Positions 43,531 through 52,021 of a stretch of 64,000 nt of DNA are shown here, one piece after another. The notes under the pieces were generated by a model. That model was not told the DNA's origin and did no database searches. It was given only the letters and a program-made list of their open reading frames with translations. Numbering within the stretch: position 1 is the stretch's first letter; each line of letters opens with the position of its first letter. The stretch is from Palsa-948 sp964481195 (lineage in GTDB: Bacteria; Bacteroidota; Bacteroidia; Palsa-948): contig CAYZTB010000011.1 of assembly GCA_964481195.1 (NCBI GenBank), forward strand, positions 15,911-79,910. The letters are read 5' to 3'. The position numbers were made by a program, and so were the translations under genes.

Positions 43531-43908
43531 TTAAGCTACAACTGCTGCTTTTACTTCAACTTCTTTCAATTCATCAATCTTTGCTTTTTTACCAATCGCA
43601 TCGCGCAGGTAAAATATTTTAGCTCTACGAACCTGACCTCTTTTCTCTACAACAATCTTATCAATAAATGGAGAGTAAAGAGGAAAAATACGCTCAACGC
43701 CCACACCGTTAGAAATTTTTCTTACAGTAAATGAACGTACCAAGCCGTTACCTTTTCTCTGAAGCACTACGCCAGCAAACTGCTGTACACGCTCTTTGTC
43801 GCCCTCTTTAATTTTATAGCTAACGGTGATTGAATCTCCGGCTTTAAAATCTGGTAAATCTTTTTTAGTAATAAGTTGCTGCTCTGCGTATTGTAATAAA
43901 AGGCTCAT
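43531..43908 (-). CDS. rplS: 50S ribosomal protein L19
   Basis: A 125-residue bL19. Family features throughout: DLPDFKAGDSITVSYKIKEG, VQQFAGVVLQRKGNG, FTVRKISNGVGVERIFPLYS and VEKRGQVRRAKIFYLRD, which contacts 23S and 16S rRNA at the subunit interface. The C-terminal KIDELKEVEVKAAVVA tail is a short Bacteroidota-style extension. It follows trmD, the classic trmD-rplS pair, but across a 232-base gap filled by a repeat, so it may have its own promoter. It ends at the hairpin at 43470-43501. Confidence 0.97.
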   Translation of the reverse strand: MSLLLQYAEQQLITKKDLPDFKAGDSITVSYKIKEGDKERVQQFAGVVLQRKGNGLVRSFTVRKISNGVGVERIFPLYSPFIDKIVVEKRGQVRRAKIFYLRDAIGKKAKIDELKEVEVKAAVVA

Positions 43909-44013
43909 GGCTTATAGTTTTTTAAAGGACGGCAAAGATAATAGATTTTTTATAATAGAAAAGGGAATTATCTAATGGAATGAAGTCGTAACTATTTGGA
44001 TTAGGTTAAATTT

Positions 44014-44097
44014 TGCCACTAAGTTGCTAAGACTCTAAGTAACACAAAAAATACTTGTTTTCTTAGTGAATCTTTGTGCTTTTCTGTCTTTGTGGCA
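44014..44097. repeat. Imperfect inverted, internally periodic repeat between trmD and rplS
   Basis: The ends TGCCACTAAG (44014-44023) and CTTTGTGGCA (44088-44097) are inverted with one mismatch. Between them CTAAG recurs at about 9-10 base steps on the left and CTTTGTG/CTTAGTG on the right. The string is of a kind I recall as widely dispersed between Bacteroidota genes. No T-run, no coding. Confidence 0.7.
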
Positions 44098-44140
44098 TTT
44101 GTATTTTAAATGGATGATTCATAATGTTGCCTTCTATGGT

Positions 44141-44848
44141 TTAAGAAAGTAGCCCAGGTCTTCGTTTTTCGGTTCTTTCAATTGATTGTTCATGCCTCCA
44201 TTCATCGATTTTTTTTGTATTTCCTGAAAGAAGAATATCAGGAACTTTCAGGCCTTTATAGTCTGCCGGACGGGTATAGGCTGGTGGGGAGATTAGATCA
44301 TCTTGAAAGGAATCTGTTAGGGCAGATGTTTCGTCCGAAATAACACCCGGAATGAGGCGTATAATAGCATCGCAAACTATGGCTGCCGGCAGCTCTCCGC
44401 CACTTAACACATAGTCGCCAATGGATATTTCTTTGGTAATAAAATGCTCGCGTACACGCTCATCTACGCCCTTATAATGCCCACAAAGTATCAATAAATT
44501 TTTTGACATGGATAGTTTGTTTGCCATCTTTTGGTCAAACTTTTCTCCATCGGGCGACATATATATTACCTCGTCATATGTTCTTTTTTTCTTAAGCTTT
44601 TCAATGCATTTTGCGATGGGCTCTATCATCATTACCATTCCTGCTCCACCACCATACATGTAATCATCAACGGTTTTGTATTTATCGTTGGTATAGTCGC
44701 GTAGGTCAATCACATTTACTTTCACTAGTTTTTTGTCAATGCCTCTTTTTACGATGGAGTGGCTAAAAGGGCTTTCTATCAATTGTGGTAAAACAGTAAT
44801 AATATCAATATGTAAAGGAAAGATGCGCGATTTTCTTGGTTTTTTCAC
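44141..44848 (-). CDS. trmD: tRNA (guanine37-N1)-methyltransferase
   Basis: A 235-residue SPOUT methyltransferase that makes m1G37 in tRNAs reading codons that start with C, preventing frameshifting. Family features: HIDIITVLPQLIESPFSHSI, RDYTNDKYKTVDDYMYGGGA, LCGHYKGVDERVREHF, SIGDYVLSGGELPAAIVCDA (the knot) and EWRHEQSIERTEKRRPGLL. The start is GTG at 44848; the 10 or so residues before HIDI are basic and could be partly non-coding. rplS follows on the same strand. Divergent from bioB. Confidence 0.96.
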   Translation of the reverse strand: MKKPRKSRIFPLHIDIITVLPQLIESPFSHSIVKRGIDKKLVKVNVIDLRDYTNDKYKTVDDYMYGGGAGMVMMIEPIAKCIEKLKKKRTYDEVIYMSPDGEKFDQKMANKLSMSKNLLILCGHYKGVDERVREHFITKEISIGDYVLSGGELPAAIVCDAIIRLIPGVISDETSALTDSFQDDLISPPAYTRPADYKGLKVPDILLSGNTKKIDEWRHEQSIERTEKRRPGLLS

Positions 44849-44919
44849 ATGTCAAAAGTAATCAACAAATTCAAGGGGAGTATGGACAAATAAGATTTCT
44901 TTATGCCGAAACAAAGTCA

Positions 44920-44927
44920 TATCTTTG
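44920..44927 (+). promoter_or_regulatory. -7 element of the biotin operon
   Basis: TATCTTTG is a perfect TAnnTTTG match. A start of transcription about 6-8 bases later would lie inside the first 15 codons of the longest bioB frame, so the ATG at 44948 is the real start. A -33 element is not clear (TTTCTTTA region). No BirA operator pattern is recognised. Confidence 0.5.
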
Positions 44928-44947
44928 TTCTTTCTACTCAAAACTTT

Positions 44948-45976
44948 ATGAATAAAGATAATAGCACCTTCCAAAACGATGCAAAAGGGACTACTTTGCG
45001 AACTCGGGAAGAGATAAGAGCCATTTACGATTCTCCACTTTTAGATTTGATATTTAGAGCCTCTGCTGTGCATAGGATGTTTCACGATGCATCTGAAGTT
45101 CAGGTTAGCTCCTTGTTATCGATAAAAACAGGTGGATGTCCGGAGGATTGCGGGTATTGTCCACAGGCCGCACGCTATCAAACGGGAGTTGATGTGCATA
45201 AAATGCTTTCTGTAAAAGATGTAATGGTGGCTGCTGATAATGCCAAAAATGGTGGTGCTTCTCGTATGTGTTTAGGTGCTGCCTGGAGAGAAGTAAGAGA
45301 TAATTCAGATTTTGACAGCGTGTTGGAAATGGTAAAATCCATCAACAACATGGGTATGGAAGTGTGCTGCACGCTGGGAATGTTAACCGAAGATCAGGCA
45401 CAGAAATTAGCTGACGCAGGTTTATATGCTTACAACCATAATTTAGATTCCTCCGAAGATTTTTATAAAAAAATTATTACTACTAGAAAGTATGACGACC
45501 GTTTGAATACGATTGAGAATGTTCGCAAAGCAAAAGTTACGGTTTGCTCGGGCGGAATCATTGGAATGGGAGAGTCGGTAGATGATAGAATAGATATGTT
45601 GTTTACGCTTTCTAATTTAAATCCTATTCCAGAGTCTGTCCCAATTAACGCACTTGTTCCTGTTGAAGGTACACCACTTGAAAATCAAAAGTTAGTGTCA
45701 ATCTGGGAGATGCTTCGCATGATTTCTACTGCGCGCATTGTTATGCCCAAAGCAGTGGTTAGACTATCGGCAGGAAGAACACAAATGTCGTTAGAAGGAC
45801 AGGCGCTTTGTTTTTTAGCGGGAGCAAATTCTATTTTTGCTGGTGATAAATTGTTGACCACCCCCAATCCGGCATTTAACGCGGACATGGAGATGTTTAA
45901 ACTTTTTGGATTGAAATCGAGAGAGGCTTTTAAATACGGAGCAGCACCTAAACAGCAAGAACCAGTTTCTGCATGA
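44948..45976 (+). CDS. bioB: Biotin synthase
   Basis: About 342 residues. The radical-SAM enzyme inserts sulfur into dethiobiotin, the last step of biotin synthesis. KTGGCPEDCGYCPQAARY carries the CxxxCxxC cluster ligands; CLGAAWREVRDN, CCTLGMLTEDQAQKLADAGL, YNHNLDS, VCSGGIIGMGES, NALVPVEGTPL and FLAGANSIFAGDKLLTTPN are all family segments, with the [2Fe-2S] Arg in VRLSAGR. The ATG at 44948 is chosen because the -7 element at 44920 overlaps the earlier frame start at 44903. It overlaps the next gene by 4 bases (ATGA). Confidence 0.97.
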   Translation: MNKDNSTFQNDAKGTTLRTREEIRAIYDSPLLDLIFRASAVHRMFHDASEVQVSSLLSIKTGGCPEDCGYCPQAARYQTGVDVHKMLSVKDVMVAADNAKNGGASRMCLGAAWREVRDNSDFDSVLEMVKSINNMGMEVCCTLGMLTEDQAQKLADAGLYAYNHNLDSSEDFYKKIITTRKYDDRLNTIENVRKAKVTVCSGGIIGMGESVDDRIDMLFTLSNLNPIPESVPINALVPVEGTPLENQKLVSIWEMLRMISTARIVMPKAVVRLSAGRTQMSLEGQALCFLAGANSIFAGDKLLTTPNPAFNADMEMFKLFGLKSREAFKYGAAPKQQEPVSA

Positions 45977-46689
45977 AGAAAATTGTAATACTATTTTTTT
46001 TACTTAGCTCGGCACTTGCTGGCTTTTCGCAAAGGGAATACTCTTATCATTCAAAAAAGAGTAGCGAAAAATATTTTGTTTCTTTAGGATATGGAATGGG
46101 CTCCGCACGGTGGAATTCAATTTTTAAAAGCACAGATTTTTACGATAAGGATGGAGCGGTAATTAATTCCGGTGATTTTAAATTTCATGCAAATAGCCCA
46201 ACCCGAAATTATGATGTGAATGTAATGGCGCCCATAAAGCGTATACGCATAGGGCTGGGAATAGATTTTGAGTTTCACTATATCACAAAGCTAAAAATTT
46301 ATACCAAAGAAGGGGAGGATTATTTGCTTTTTGACGAAGGATTGCGCTTTGATAAAATATATTTGCAGACTGAAATTCCATTTAAGTTTGATACTGAAGA
46401 AAAATATTCCATAAGCTTGAATATGAAGATGGGATGGTTTGGGTACACCAATGTAAAGCGATTTAATTTTTTAGGGGAAAAGCCTTTTCCCATAAGTATC
46501 ATGGCTACTTCCGGGGTAATGTTTGATTATGAATTATATCCTTATGTTTATGCATTTGCGCTGCCAAATTTAGAGTATAAATTTTATGATAATTCCGGTC
46601 TCGAAGCACCTGTAGAGATTAGGCATCATGTTTTTTCTGCCAGCCTATTATTTGGTGTGCGGGTAGATTTGGGAAAGTTTTACAATTAA
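45973..46689 (+). CDS. Exported outer-membrane beta-barrel-like protein inside the biotin operon
   Basis: 238 residues. Signal peptide 1-20 (LLSSALAGFSQ). The rest is a run of amphipathic strands with aromatic ends: KYFVSLGYGMGSARW, RIRIGLGIDFEFHYITKL, SISLNMKMGWFGYTNVKRF and a closing ASLLFGVRVDLGKFYN, a pattern of 8-10-stranded outer-membrane barrels. The last residue after a penultimate aromatic fits barrel C-termini. I do not recognise a family. The ATG overlaps the bioB stop (ATGA) and bioF follows after 10 bases, so it is cotranslated with biotin genes. A role in uptake of biotin or a precursor is only suggested by this position. Confidence 0.72.
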   Translation: MKKIVILFFLLSSALAGFSQREYSYHSKKSSEKYFVSLGYGMGSARWNSIFKSTDFYDKDGAVINSGDFKFHANSPTRNYDVNVMAPIKRIRIGLGIDFEFHYITKLKIYTKEGEDYLLFDEGLRFDKIYLQTEIPFKFDTEEKYSISLNMKMGWFGYTNVKRFNFLGEKPFPISIMATSGVMFDYELYPYVYAFALPNLEYKFYDNSGLEAPVEIRHHVFSASLLFGVRVDLGKFYN

Positions 46690-46699
46690 TTCATTTTTT

Positions 46700-47884
46700 T
46701 TGAAAGAGAATTTTTTACATAAACGTTTGGTAGAGCGTGAAGAAAAAGGATTGTTACGAAGCCTGCCTTCGGAAAATAATTTAATAGATTTTTCCTCGAA
46801 CGATTACCTGGGCTTAGCTGGATCTGCAGCGCTAAAGAAGCTTGCGGCAGAAGAGTTTGCCTTAGCCGCTTCTGCAAACAAAACATCGCTTGGCTCAACA
46901 GGGTCAAGGTTACTTACAGGTAATTTGGAGTTTGCGGTGGAGTTAGAAAAAACCATAGCAAAACACCATCGAGCCGAAGCTGGGTTAATTTATAACTCAG
47001 GATACGATGCCAATGTTGGTCTATTGTCTTGTGTGGCAAAAAAGGGCGATGTTATTTTATACGATGAGCTTTCACATGCATCCATTCACGATGGAGTACG
47101 TTTATCTAAAGCAGATAGTTTTCCGTTTAGGCACAATGATGTGCTGCACTTAGCCGAGCGACTTGCTTTTTTACGTAGCTCCTTAAAGGTAGGGCAGGGC
47201 GAAATTTTTGTGGTGGTGGAAAGTGTTTATTCCATGGATGGAGATTTTTCTCCATTAGTTGAAATTGCTTCTTTGTGCGAAATGCATAATGCTAATCTTA
47301 TTGTTGATGAAGCGCATGCTACGGGAGTGTTTGGAGAAAAGGGCGAGGGAAAGGTGGTTGAATTGGGTTTGGAAAAAAATGTTTTTGCGCGTGTGCACAC
47401 ATTTGGCAAGGCGCTTGGTTGTCACGGTGCTGTTGTGTTAGGTTCCGAAGATTTACGTAGCTTTTTAATAAATTTTTCTCGCTCATTTATTTATACAACA
47501 GCGCTTCCTTTTCACTCCTTATCTGATCTAAATTCAGTGTATAAATATTTAGTAAATGAAAAACATAATAGTTTTAATATCAATAGCATAGTTCATTTAT
47601 TTGTAGAGTTAGTTAAAGTAAATAATGTGATAGGATTTTTGCCAAGTTTTAGTCCTATTCAGTCGTTTATTTTTCCAGGGAATCAGGCAGTAAAAAAACT
47701 TGCTGCAAGCATACAAGCAGACGGGTTTGATGTGCGCCCAATATTGAGTCCAACGGTGCCGGCAGGAAAAGAAAGAATACGGATTTGCCTACATACTTTT
47801 AACACAGAACAGGAAATTTCTAACTTGCTTAAGTCTCTAAAAAAGAACATGGATCTGGTGCCCGAAAAGGAATACGCTAATTAA
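46700..47884 (+). CDS. bioF: 8-amino-7-oxononanoate synthase
   Basis: A 394-residue PLP enzyme of the alpha-oxoamine synthase family joining pimeloyl-thioester and alanine. IDFSSNDYLGLAGS, TSLGSTGSRLLTGN, NSGYDANVGLL, DELSHASIHDGVRLS, VVESVYSMDGDFSPL, VDEAHATGVFGEKGEG and HTFGKALGCHGAVV, whose Lys binds PLP, are diagnostic. The start is TTG at 46700; no ATG precedes KENFLHKRL. The tail (VPEKEYAN) extends a little past the family end. bioD begins 8 bases later. Confidence 0.95.
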   Translation: MKENFLHKRLVEREEKGLLRSLPSENNLIDFSSNDYLGLAGSAALKKLAAEEFALAASANKTSLGSTGSRLLTGNLEFAVELEKTIAKHHRAEAGLIYNSGYDANVGLLSCVAKKGDVILYDELSHASIHDGVRLSKADSFPFRHNDVLHLAERLAFLRSSLKVGQGEIFVVVESVYSMDGDFSPLVEIASLCEMHNANLIVDEAHATGVFGEKGEGKVVELGLEKNVFARVHTFGKALGCHGAVVLGSEDLRSFLINFSRSFIYTTALPFHSLSDLNSVYKYLVNEKHNSFNINSIVHLFVELVKVNNVIGFLPSFSPIQSFIFPGNQAVKKLAASIQADGFDVRPILSPTVPAGKERIRICLHTFNTEQEISNLLKSLKKNMDLVPEKEYAN

Positions 47885-47892
47885 TTTATTTT

Positions 47893-48507
47893 ATGAGAAA
47901 AATTTTTGTTACCGGAATTGGTACTGATGTTGGCAAGACCGTTATATCAGCTATGTTAGTGGAAGCGTTAAAAGCAGATTATTGGAAGCCTGTACAGTCG
48001 GGATCTTTTTTTTCTACGGATTCTGCCACCATAAAAAACCTGATTAGTAATGAGGTGTCTGTCATTCATCCGGAATCTTATTCTTTGAAAGAGCATAAGT
48101 CTCCGCACGAAGCTGCCGCAAATGAAAACGTAATTATTGATCCTAATAAAATCATACTTCCTGCTTGTAAAAACAAAACACTAATCATTGAAGGTGCTGG
48201 AGGATTGTTAGTGCCCTTGACGGATGATTTTTTTATCATTGATTTAATTAAAAAGTTTGATGCAGAGGTGGTAGTTGTAACTCAAAATTATTTGGGAAGC
48301 ATCAATCATACGCTGTTAACTGTAGATGCATTAAAGAACAGAGGACTAAATATAGTTGGACTGGTATTCTGCGGATCGCCACATGTTCCATCTGAAAATA
48401 TTGTTTTAAAGTTTAGTGGTGTGCCTCGTATAGCTCATGTAACTAAGGAAGATAAAGTAGATAAAGCAACGATATTAAAGTACGCCAAAAGTTTTGAGAA
48501 TATATAG
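47893..48507 (+). CDS. bioD: Dethiobiotin synthetase
   Basis: A 204-residue ATP-dependent enzyme that closes the ureido ring of dethiobiotin from DAPA and CO2. The P-loop is GIGTDVGKTVIS; YWKPVQSG supplies the substrate Lys; SPHEAAANE and IEGAGGLLVPL are family segments. The nucleotide-base-recognising end is CGSPHVPSEN. Normal length. It lies 3 bases upstream of bioA. Confidence 0.95.
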   Translation: MRKIFVTGIGTDVGKTVISAMLVEALKADYWKPVQSGSFFSTDSATIKNLISNEVSVIHPESYSLKEHKSPHEAAANENVIIDPNKIILPACKNKTLIIEGAGGLLVPLTDDFFIIDLIKKFDAEVVVVTQNYLGSINHTLLTVDALKNRGLNIVGLVFCGSPHVPSENIVLKFSGVPRIAHVTKEDKVDKATILKYAKSFENI

Positions 48508-48510
48508 TTT

Positions 48511-49785
48511 ATGTCACTTGTAAGAAGAGATAAGAAATCCATTTGGCATCCCTACACACAGCATGGCTTAAACCCAGAGGCTATTGGAATTGTGAGGGCC
48601 AAGGGCTCTTACCTTTATGATGAAAAAGGTAAGAAGTACATTGATGCCTTATCTTCTTGGTGGACTTGCCTTCACGGACACAGCCATCCCTACATCGCTA
48701 AAAAAGTTTCTGCACAAATTAAAAAGCTCGAGCATGTAATCTTTGCTGCTTTCACACACGAGCCGGCAGTGTTGTTGGCTGAGCGACTGTTAAAGATTCT
48801 CCCCAAGAATCAAAAAAGAATTTTTTATTCTGACAATGGCTCCACAGCAATTGAAGTGGCGTTAAAGATGTCTTTTCAATTTTGGACTAATCAGGGAATA
48901 CAAAAGCCGAAAATAATAGCCTTTAAAAATGGATACCATGGAGATACGTTTGGCGCCATGTCGGTAAGTGCACGAGGAGCATTCAGCAAACCCTTTGATG
49001 TAAATTTGTTTGATGTAATTTTTATTGATGCGCCTGTAAAGGGTAGCGAGAGTAAAGCAATTCAGCAGCTTAAAAATGCTATAAATAAAGATAAATCTAA
49101 AATAGCTGCCTTTATTTTCGAGCCTATTGTGCAGGGAGTAGCAGGTATGGTAGTGCATGAAGCCAAGGCGCTTTCTAAAATGATTTTAATTTGTAAGCAA
49201 CATAACATATTTACCATAGCCGATGAAGTGTTTACAGGATTTGGAAGAACCGGCAAATTTTTTGCTTCGGATTATCTTTCAGTAAAGCCGGATATTTTGT
49301 GTCTTTCCAAAGGACTTACCGGAGGGACCATGGCACTGGGAGTAACTTCATGTACGAGCAATATTTTTAACGCCTTCGTATCGAAAGATCGAATGAAAAC
49401 ATTTTTTCATGGACATTCTTTTACAGCCAACCCAGTTGCTTGTGCCGCAGCACTGGCGAGTTTAGATATTTTTGAAAATAAAAATACATGGAGCAATATC
49501 GAACGAATCAATAAACGTCATTTGAATTTTACAAAAGCGTTGCGTGCATTGACGGATGTACATTGCAGGGTGCAGGGCACCATCTTGGCAATTGAATTGA
49601 AAACGAACGAGCAGACATCCTATTTTAATTCGGTGCGGGATACTGCTGCTAAATTTTTTATGGATAAGGGAATTGTGCTTCGTCCGCTAGGAAATGTTAT
49701 TTACTTGGTGCCTCCATACTGCATAACTGATAAAGATTTGGATTATATTTACGAATCAATCATTAATTTTATTGAATCACATTGA
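48511..49785 (+). CDS. bioA: Adenosylmethionine-8-amino-7-oxononanoate aminotransferase
   Basis: A 424-residue class III aminotransferase that makes DAPA from KAPA using SAM as amino donor. IWHPYTQH near the start is the bioA-specific entry motif; WWTCLHGHSHPYI, FYSDNGSTAIEVALKMS, FKNGYHGDTFGAMSVS, ADEVFTGFGRTGKFFASD and LCLSKGLTGGTMALG, whose Lys binds PLP, follow, with a C-terminal LRPLGNVIYLVPPYCI that is also typical. Its TGA stop is overlapped by the accC start (TTGA). Confidence 0.96.
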   Translation: MSLVRRDKKSIWHPYTQHGLNPEAIGIVRAKGSYLYDEKGKKYIDALSSWWTCLHGHSHPYIAKKVSAQIKKLEHVIFAAFTHEPAVLLAERLLKILPKNQKRIFYSDNGSTAIEVALKMSFQFWTNQGIQKPKIIAFKNGYHGDTFGAMSVSARGAFSKPFDVNLFDVIFIDAPVKGSESKAIQQLKNAINKDKSKIAAFIFEPIVQGVAGMVVHEAKALSKMILICKQHNIFTIADEVFTGFGRTGKFFASDYLSVKPDILCLSKGLTGGTMALGVTSCTSNIFNAFVSKDRMKTFFHGHSFTANPVACAAALASLDIFENKNTWSNIERINKRHLNFTKALRALTDVHCRVQGTILAIELKTNEQTSYFNSVRDTAAKFFMDKGIVLRPLGNVIYLVPPYCITDKDLDYIYESIINFIESH

Positions 49786-51284
49786 AAAAAATTAAGAAAA
49801 TACTTATCGCTAATAGAGGAGAGATAGCATTACGCATCATGCGCTCCTGCAAGGAGATGGGCATATCCACAGTTGCCGTTTTTTCGGAAGCTGATAGAAA
49901 TGCTCCCTTTGTGCGATATGCAGATGAGGCCGTATGCATTGGCCCTCCGGCATCTTCGGAATCCTACCTAAACGGAAAAAAAATTATTGACGTTTGTAAA
50001 AAACTTAATGTGGATGCAATTCATCCCGGCTATGGATTTCTTTCTGAAAATGCTTCGTTTGTGCGTGATGTTATTAAGAATGATATAATATTTATTGGCC
50101 CTCCTGCCGAAGCCATGGAAATGATGGGTGATAAACTATCTGCAAAAGCTACAGCAAAAAAACATAATGTTCCTATGGTTCCGGGTACCGAAGGTGCAAT
50201 TGATGATTTAAAAGTTGCGTTGAAAGTTGCTAAAGAAATAGGATTTCCGATTTTAATTAAAGCAAGTGCCGGAGGTGGTGGCAAAGGTATGCGCGTTGTT
50301 GAAAAGGAAAGTGACTTAGAGGAAGAAGTAAAACGTGCATCCAGCGAAGCAGTATCCGCTTTTGGAAATGGAGCCGTGTTTATAGAAAAATATGTGGAGA
50401 AACCCAGGCATGTTGAGATTCAGATTTTAGCAGATAGCCACGGCAATGTGCTATATCTTTTTGAGCGGGAATGCTCTGTGCAGCGCAGGCATCAAAAGGT
50501 AGTTGAAGAAGCGCCTTCAACGGTTTTAACACCTGAAATTCGTAAAAAGATGGGAGAGTGTGCGGTTAATCTTTCCAAAGCTTGTGGATATGTAAGTGCC
50601 GGTACCGTTGAGTTTTTAGTAGATTCAAATAAGAACTTTTACTTTTTAGAAGTAAATACGCGTTTGCAGGTGGAGCATCCGGTTTCTGAATTGATTACCG
50701 GAATTGATTTGGTAAAAGAACAAATCAAAGTGGCGCAGGGAGAAAAGCTTTCTTTTAAACAAGAAGATCTGAAAATTAATGGTCACGCTATCGAAGTGCG
50801 TGTGTATGCCGAAGATCCTGCAAATAATTTTTTACCAGACATTGGAAAGCTTGAAGTATATCAAATTCCTCAAGGGCCGGGGGTTCGTGTGGATGATGGA
50901 TTTGAAGAAGGAATGGATATTCCTATTTACTATGATCCTATGATTGCTAAACTAATAACATACGGAAAAGATAGGGAAGAGGCCATAGCAAGAATGATTC
51001 GTGCCATTGATGAATACAAAATAATTGGCGTAGAGACCACCATGCCTTTTTGCAAATTTGTTTTACAGCACGAAGCATTTGTTTCGGGCAATTTTGATAC
51101 TCACTTTGTAGGAAAGTATTTTACCCCTGATAAGTTATCTGCCGAAAACAAAGAGGAAGCCGGTTTGGCAGCATTTCTTTCTGTTAAATTATTAAACTCA
51201 AAAAAAGTGATTTCTGTATCGGATTCTGTAGTTAAGCCTTCTCAATCAAACTGGAAAAGGAACAGGATGTATAGCGATAAGTAG
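49782..51284 (+). CDS. accC: Biotin carboxylase subunit of acyl-CoA carboxylase
   Basis: A 500-residue ATP-grasp enzyme that carboxylates the biotin of a carrier protein. IKKILIANRGEIALRIMRSC, HPGYGFLSENA, KASAGGGGKGMRVV, ECSVQRRHQKVVEEAPS and FLEVNTRLQVEHPVSEL are all present. It runs about 50 residues beyond E. coli AccC, like the subunits of propionyl/acyl-CoA carboxylases. The start is TTG at 49782, the TTGA overlapping the bioA stop; no ATG is near. No accB or carboxyltransferase gene follows in the window, so the partner must be elsewhere. The operon thus pairs biotin synthesis with a biotin-dependent enzyme. Confidence 0.93.
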   Translation: MKKIKKILIANRGEIALRIMRSCKEMGISTVAVFSEADRNAPFVRYADEAVCIGPPASSESYLNGKKIIDVCKKLNVDAIHPGYGFLSENASFVRDVIKNDIIFIGPPAEAMEMMGDKLSAKATAKKHNVPMVPGTEGAIDDLKVALKVAKEIGFPILIKASAGGGGKGMRVVEKESDLEEEVKRASSEAVSAFGNGAVFIEKYVEKPRHVEIQILADSHGNVLYLFERECSVQRRHQKVVEEAPSTVLTPEIRKKMGECAVNLSKACGYVSAGTVEFLVDSNKNFYFLEVNTRLQVEHPVSELITGIDLVKEQIKVAQGEKLSFKQEDLKINGHAIEVRVYAEDPANNFLPDIGKLEVYQIPQGPGVRVDDGFEEGMDIPIYYDPMIAKLITYGKDREEAIARMIRAIDEYKIIGVETTMPFCKFVLQHEAFVSGNFDTHFVGKYFTPDKLSAENKEEAGLAAFLSVKLLNSKKVISVSDSVVKPSQSNWKRNRMYSDK

Positions 51285-51361
51285 TGTTTTTGTATAAAAT
51301 TTAACGGTTAACATAGTATTGTCAATTGCCGTAACATTTAGGACTTTCATTCGTTATAGTA

Positions 51362-51378
51362 CTGGCACAATTGTTGAA
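51362..51378 (+). promoter_or_regulatory. Sigma-54-like -24/-12 element before the DUF4294 gene
   Basis: CTGGCACAATTGTTGAA resembles the consensus YTGGCACGrNNNTTGCW with two differences, one being A for C at the critical GC of the -12 box. Transcription would start about 12 bases later, at about 51388, which would leave only a two-base leader for the ATG at 51390 but a normal one for the ATG at 51411. Confidence 0.35.
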
Positions 51379-51389
51379 TTATATAACCA

Positions 51390-52019
51390 ATGGAAACAAA
51401 AAAACATAATATGCAGCGTATTCTTAGTACAGTACTGGTTGTATTATTTTTTACATCGGGTTTGTTTTCTCAAGTTGTAAAATCAACACCAAAAGTTTCT
51501 TACCGCGATATTATGGTTGCTTCGGTTCCATTTAATGGGGAGGAGTTGCCAACGATAACGTTGAATGAATATAATGTGATATCCAACCGTAAGTTTAAAA
51601 ACGATAAAGAGAAACAAGATTATTATCGCTTGCGCAGAAATGTAAAGAAAGCATACCCCTATGCCGTATTAGCAGCAATTAAATTAAAAGAGCACGATGC
51701 TGCTTTAGCAAACCTGCCAGAAAAAAAACGCGCTGCTTATCTTAGAAAAGTAGAGAAAGAATTAAAAGATCAATTTACCAGCGATTTGAAAAATCTTACC
51801 ATGAGCCAAGGGAAAATTCTTATCCGCTTGATAAATCGCGAAACCGGCATGACAACCTATAAGGTTATTAAAGACTACCGCGGTGGGTTCTCTGCCTTCA
51901 TGTGGCAATCTTTTGGACTATTATTTGGAAACAACCTCAAGTGGAAATACGACCCTACTCAAGGGGAAGATATGCTGATTGAAGAAATCATTCAGCAGAT
52001 TCAGGATAAGGAAGTGTAG
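51390..52019 (+). CDS. DUF4294 family exported protein
   Basis: 209 residues. The segment MQRILSTVLVVLFFTSGLFSQ (residues 8-28) is a signal peptide, so either ATG 51390 or ATG 51411 could be the start. The rest fits DUF4294, found in Bacteroidota: LPTITLNEYNVISNRKFKND, YYRLRRNVKKAYPYAVLAA, then LRKVEKELKDQFTSDLKNLT and the conserved QGKILIRLINRETGMTTY, with FMWQSFGLLFGNNLKWKYDP near the end. Function is unknown for the family. It is convergent with the methyltransferase gene, 2 bases apart. Confidence 0.85.
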   Translation: METKKHNMQRILSTVLVVLFFTSGLFSQVVKSTPKVSYRDIMVASVPFNGEELPTITLNEYNVISNRKFKNDKEKQDYYRLRRNVKKAYPYAVLAAIKLKEHDAALANLPEKKRAAYLRKVEKELKDQFTSDLKNLTMSQGKILIRLINRETGMTTYKVIKDYRGGFSAFMWQSFGLLFGNNLKWKYDPTQGEDMLIEEIIQQIQDKEV

Positions 52020-52021
52020 GA

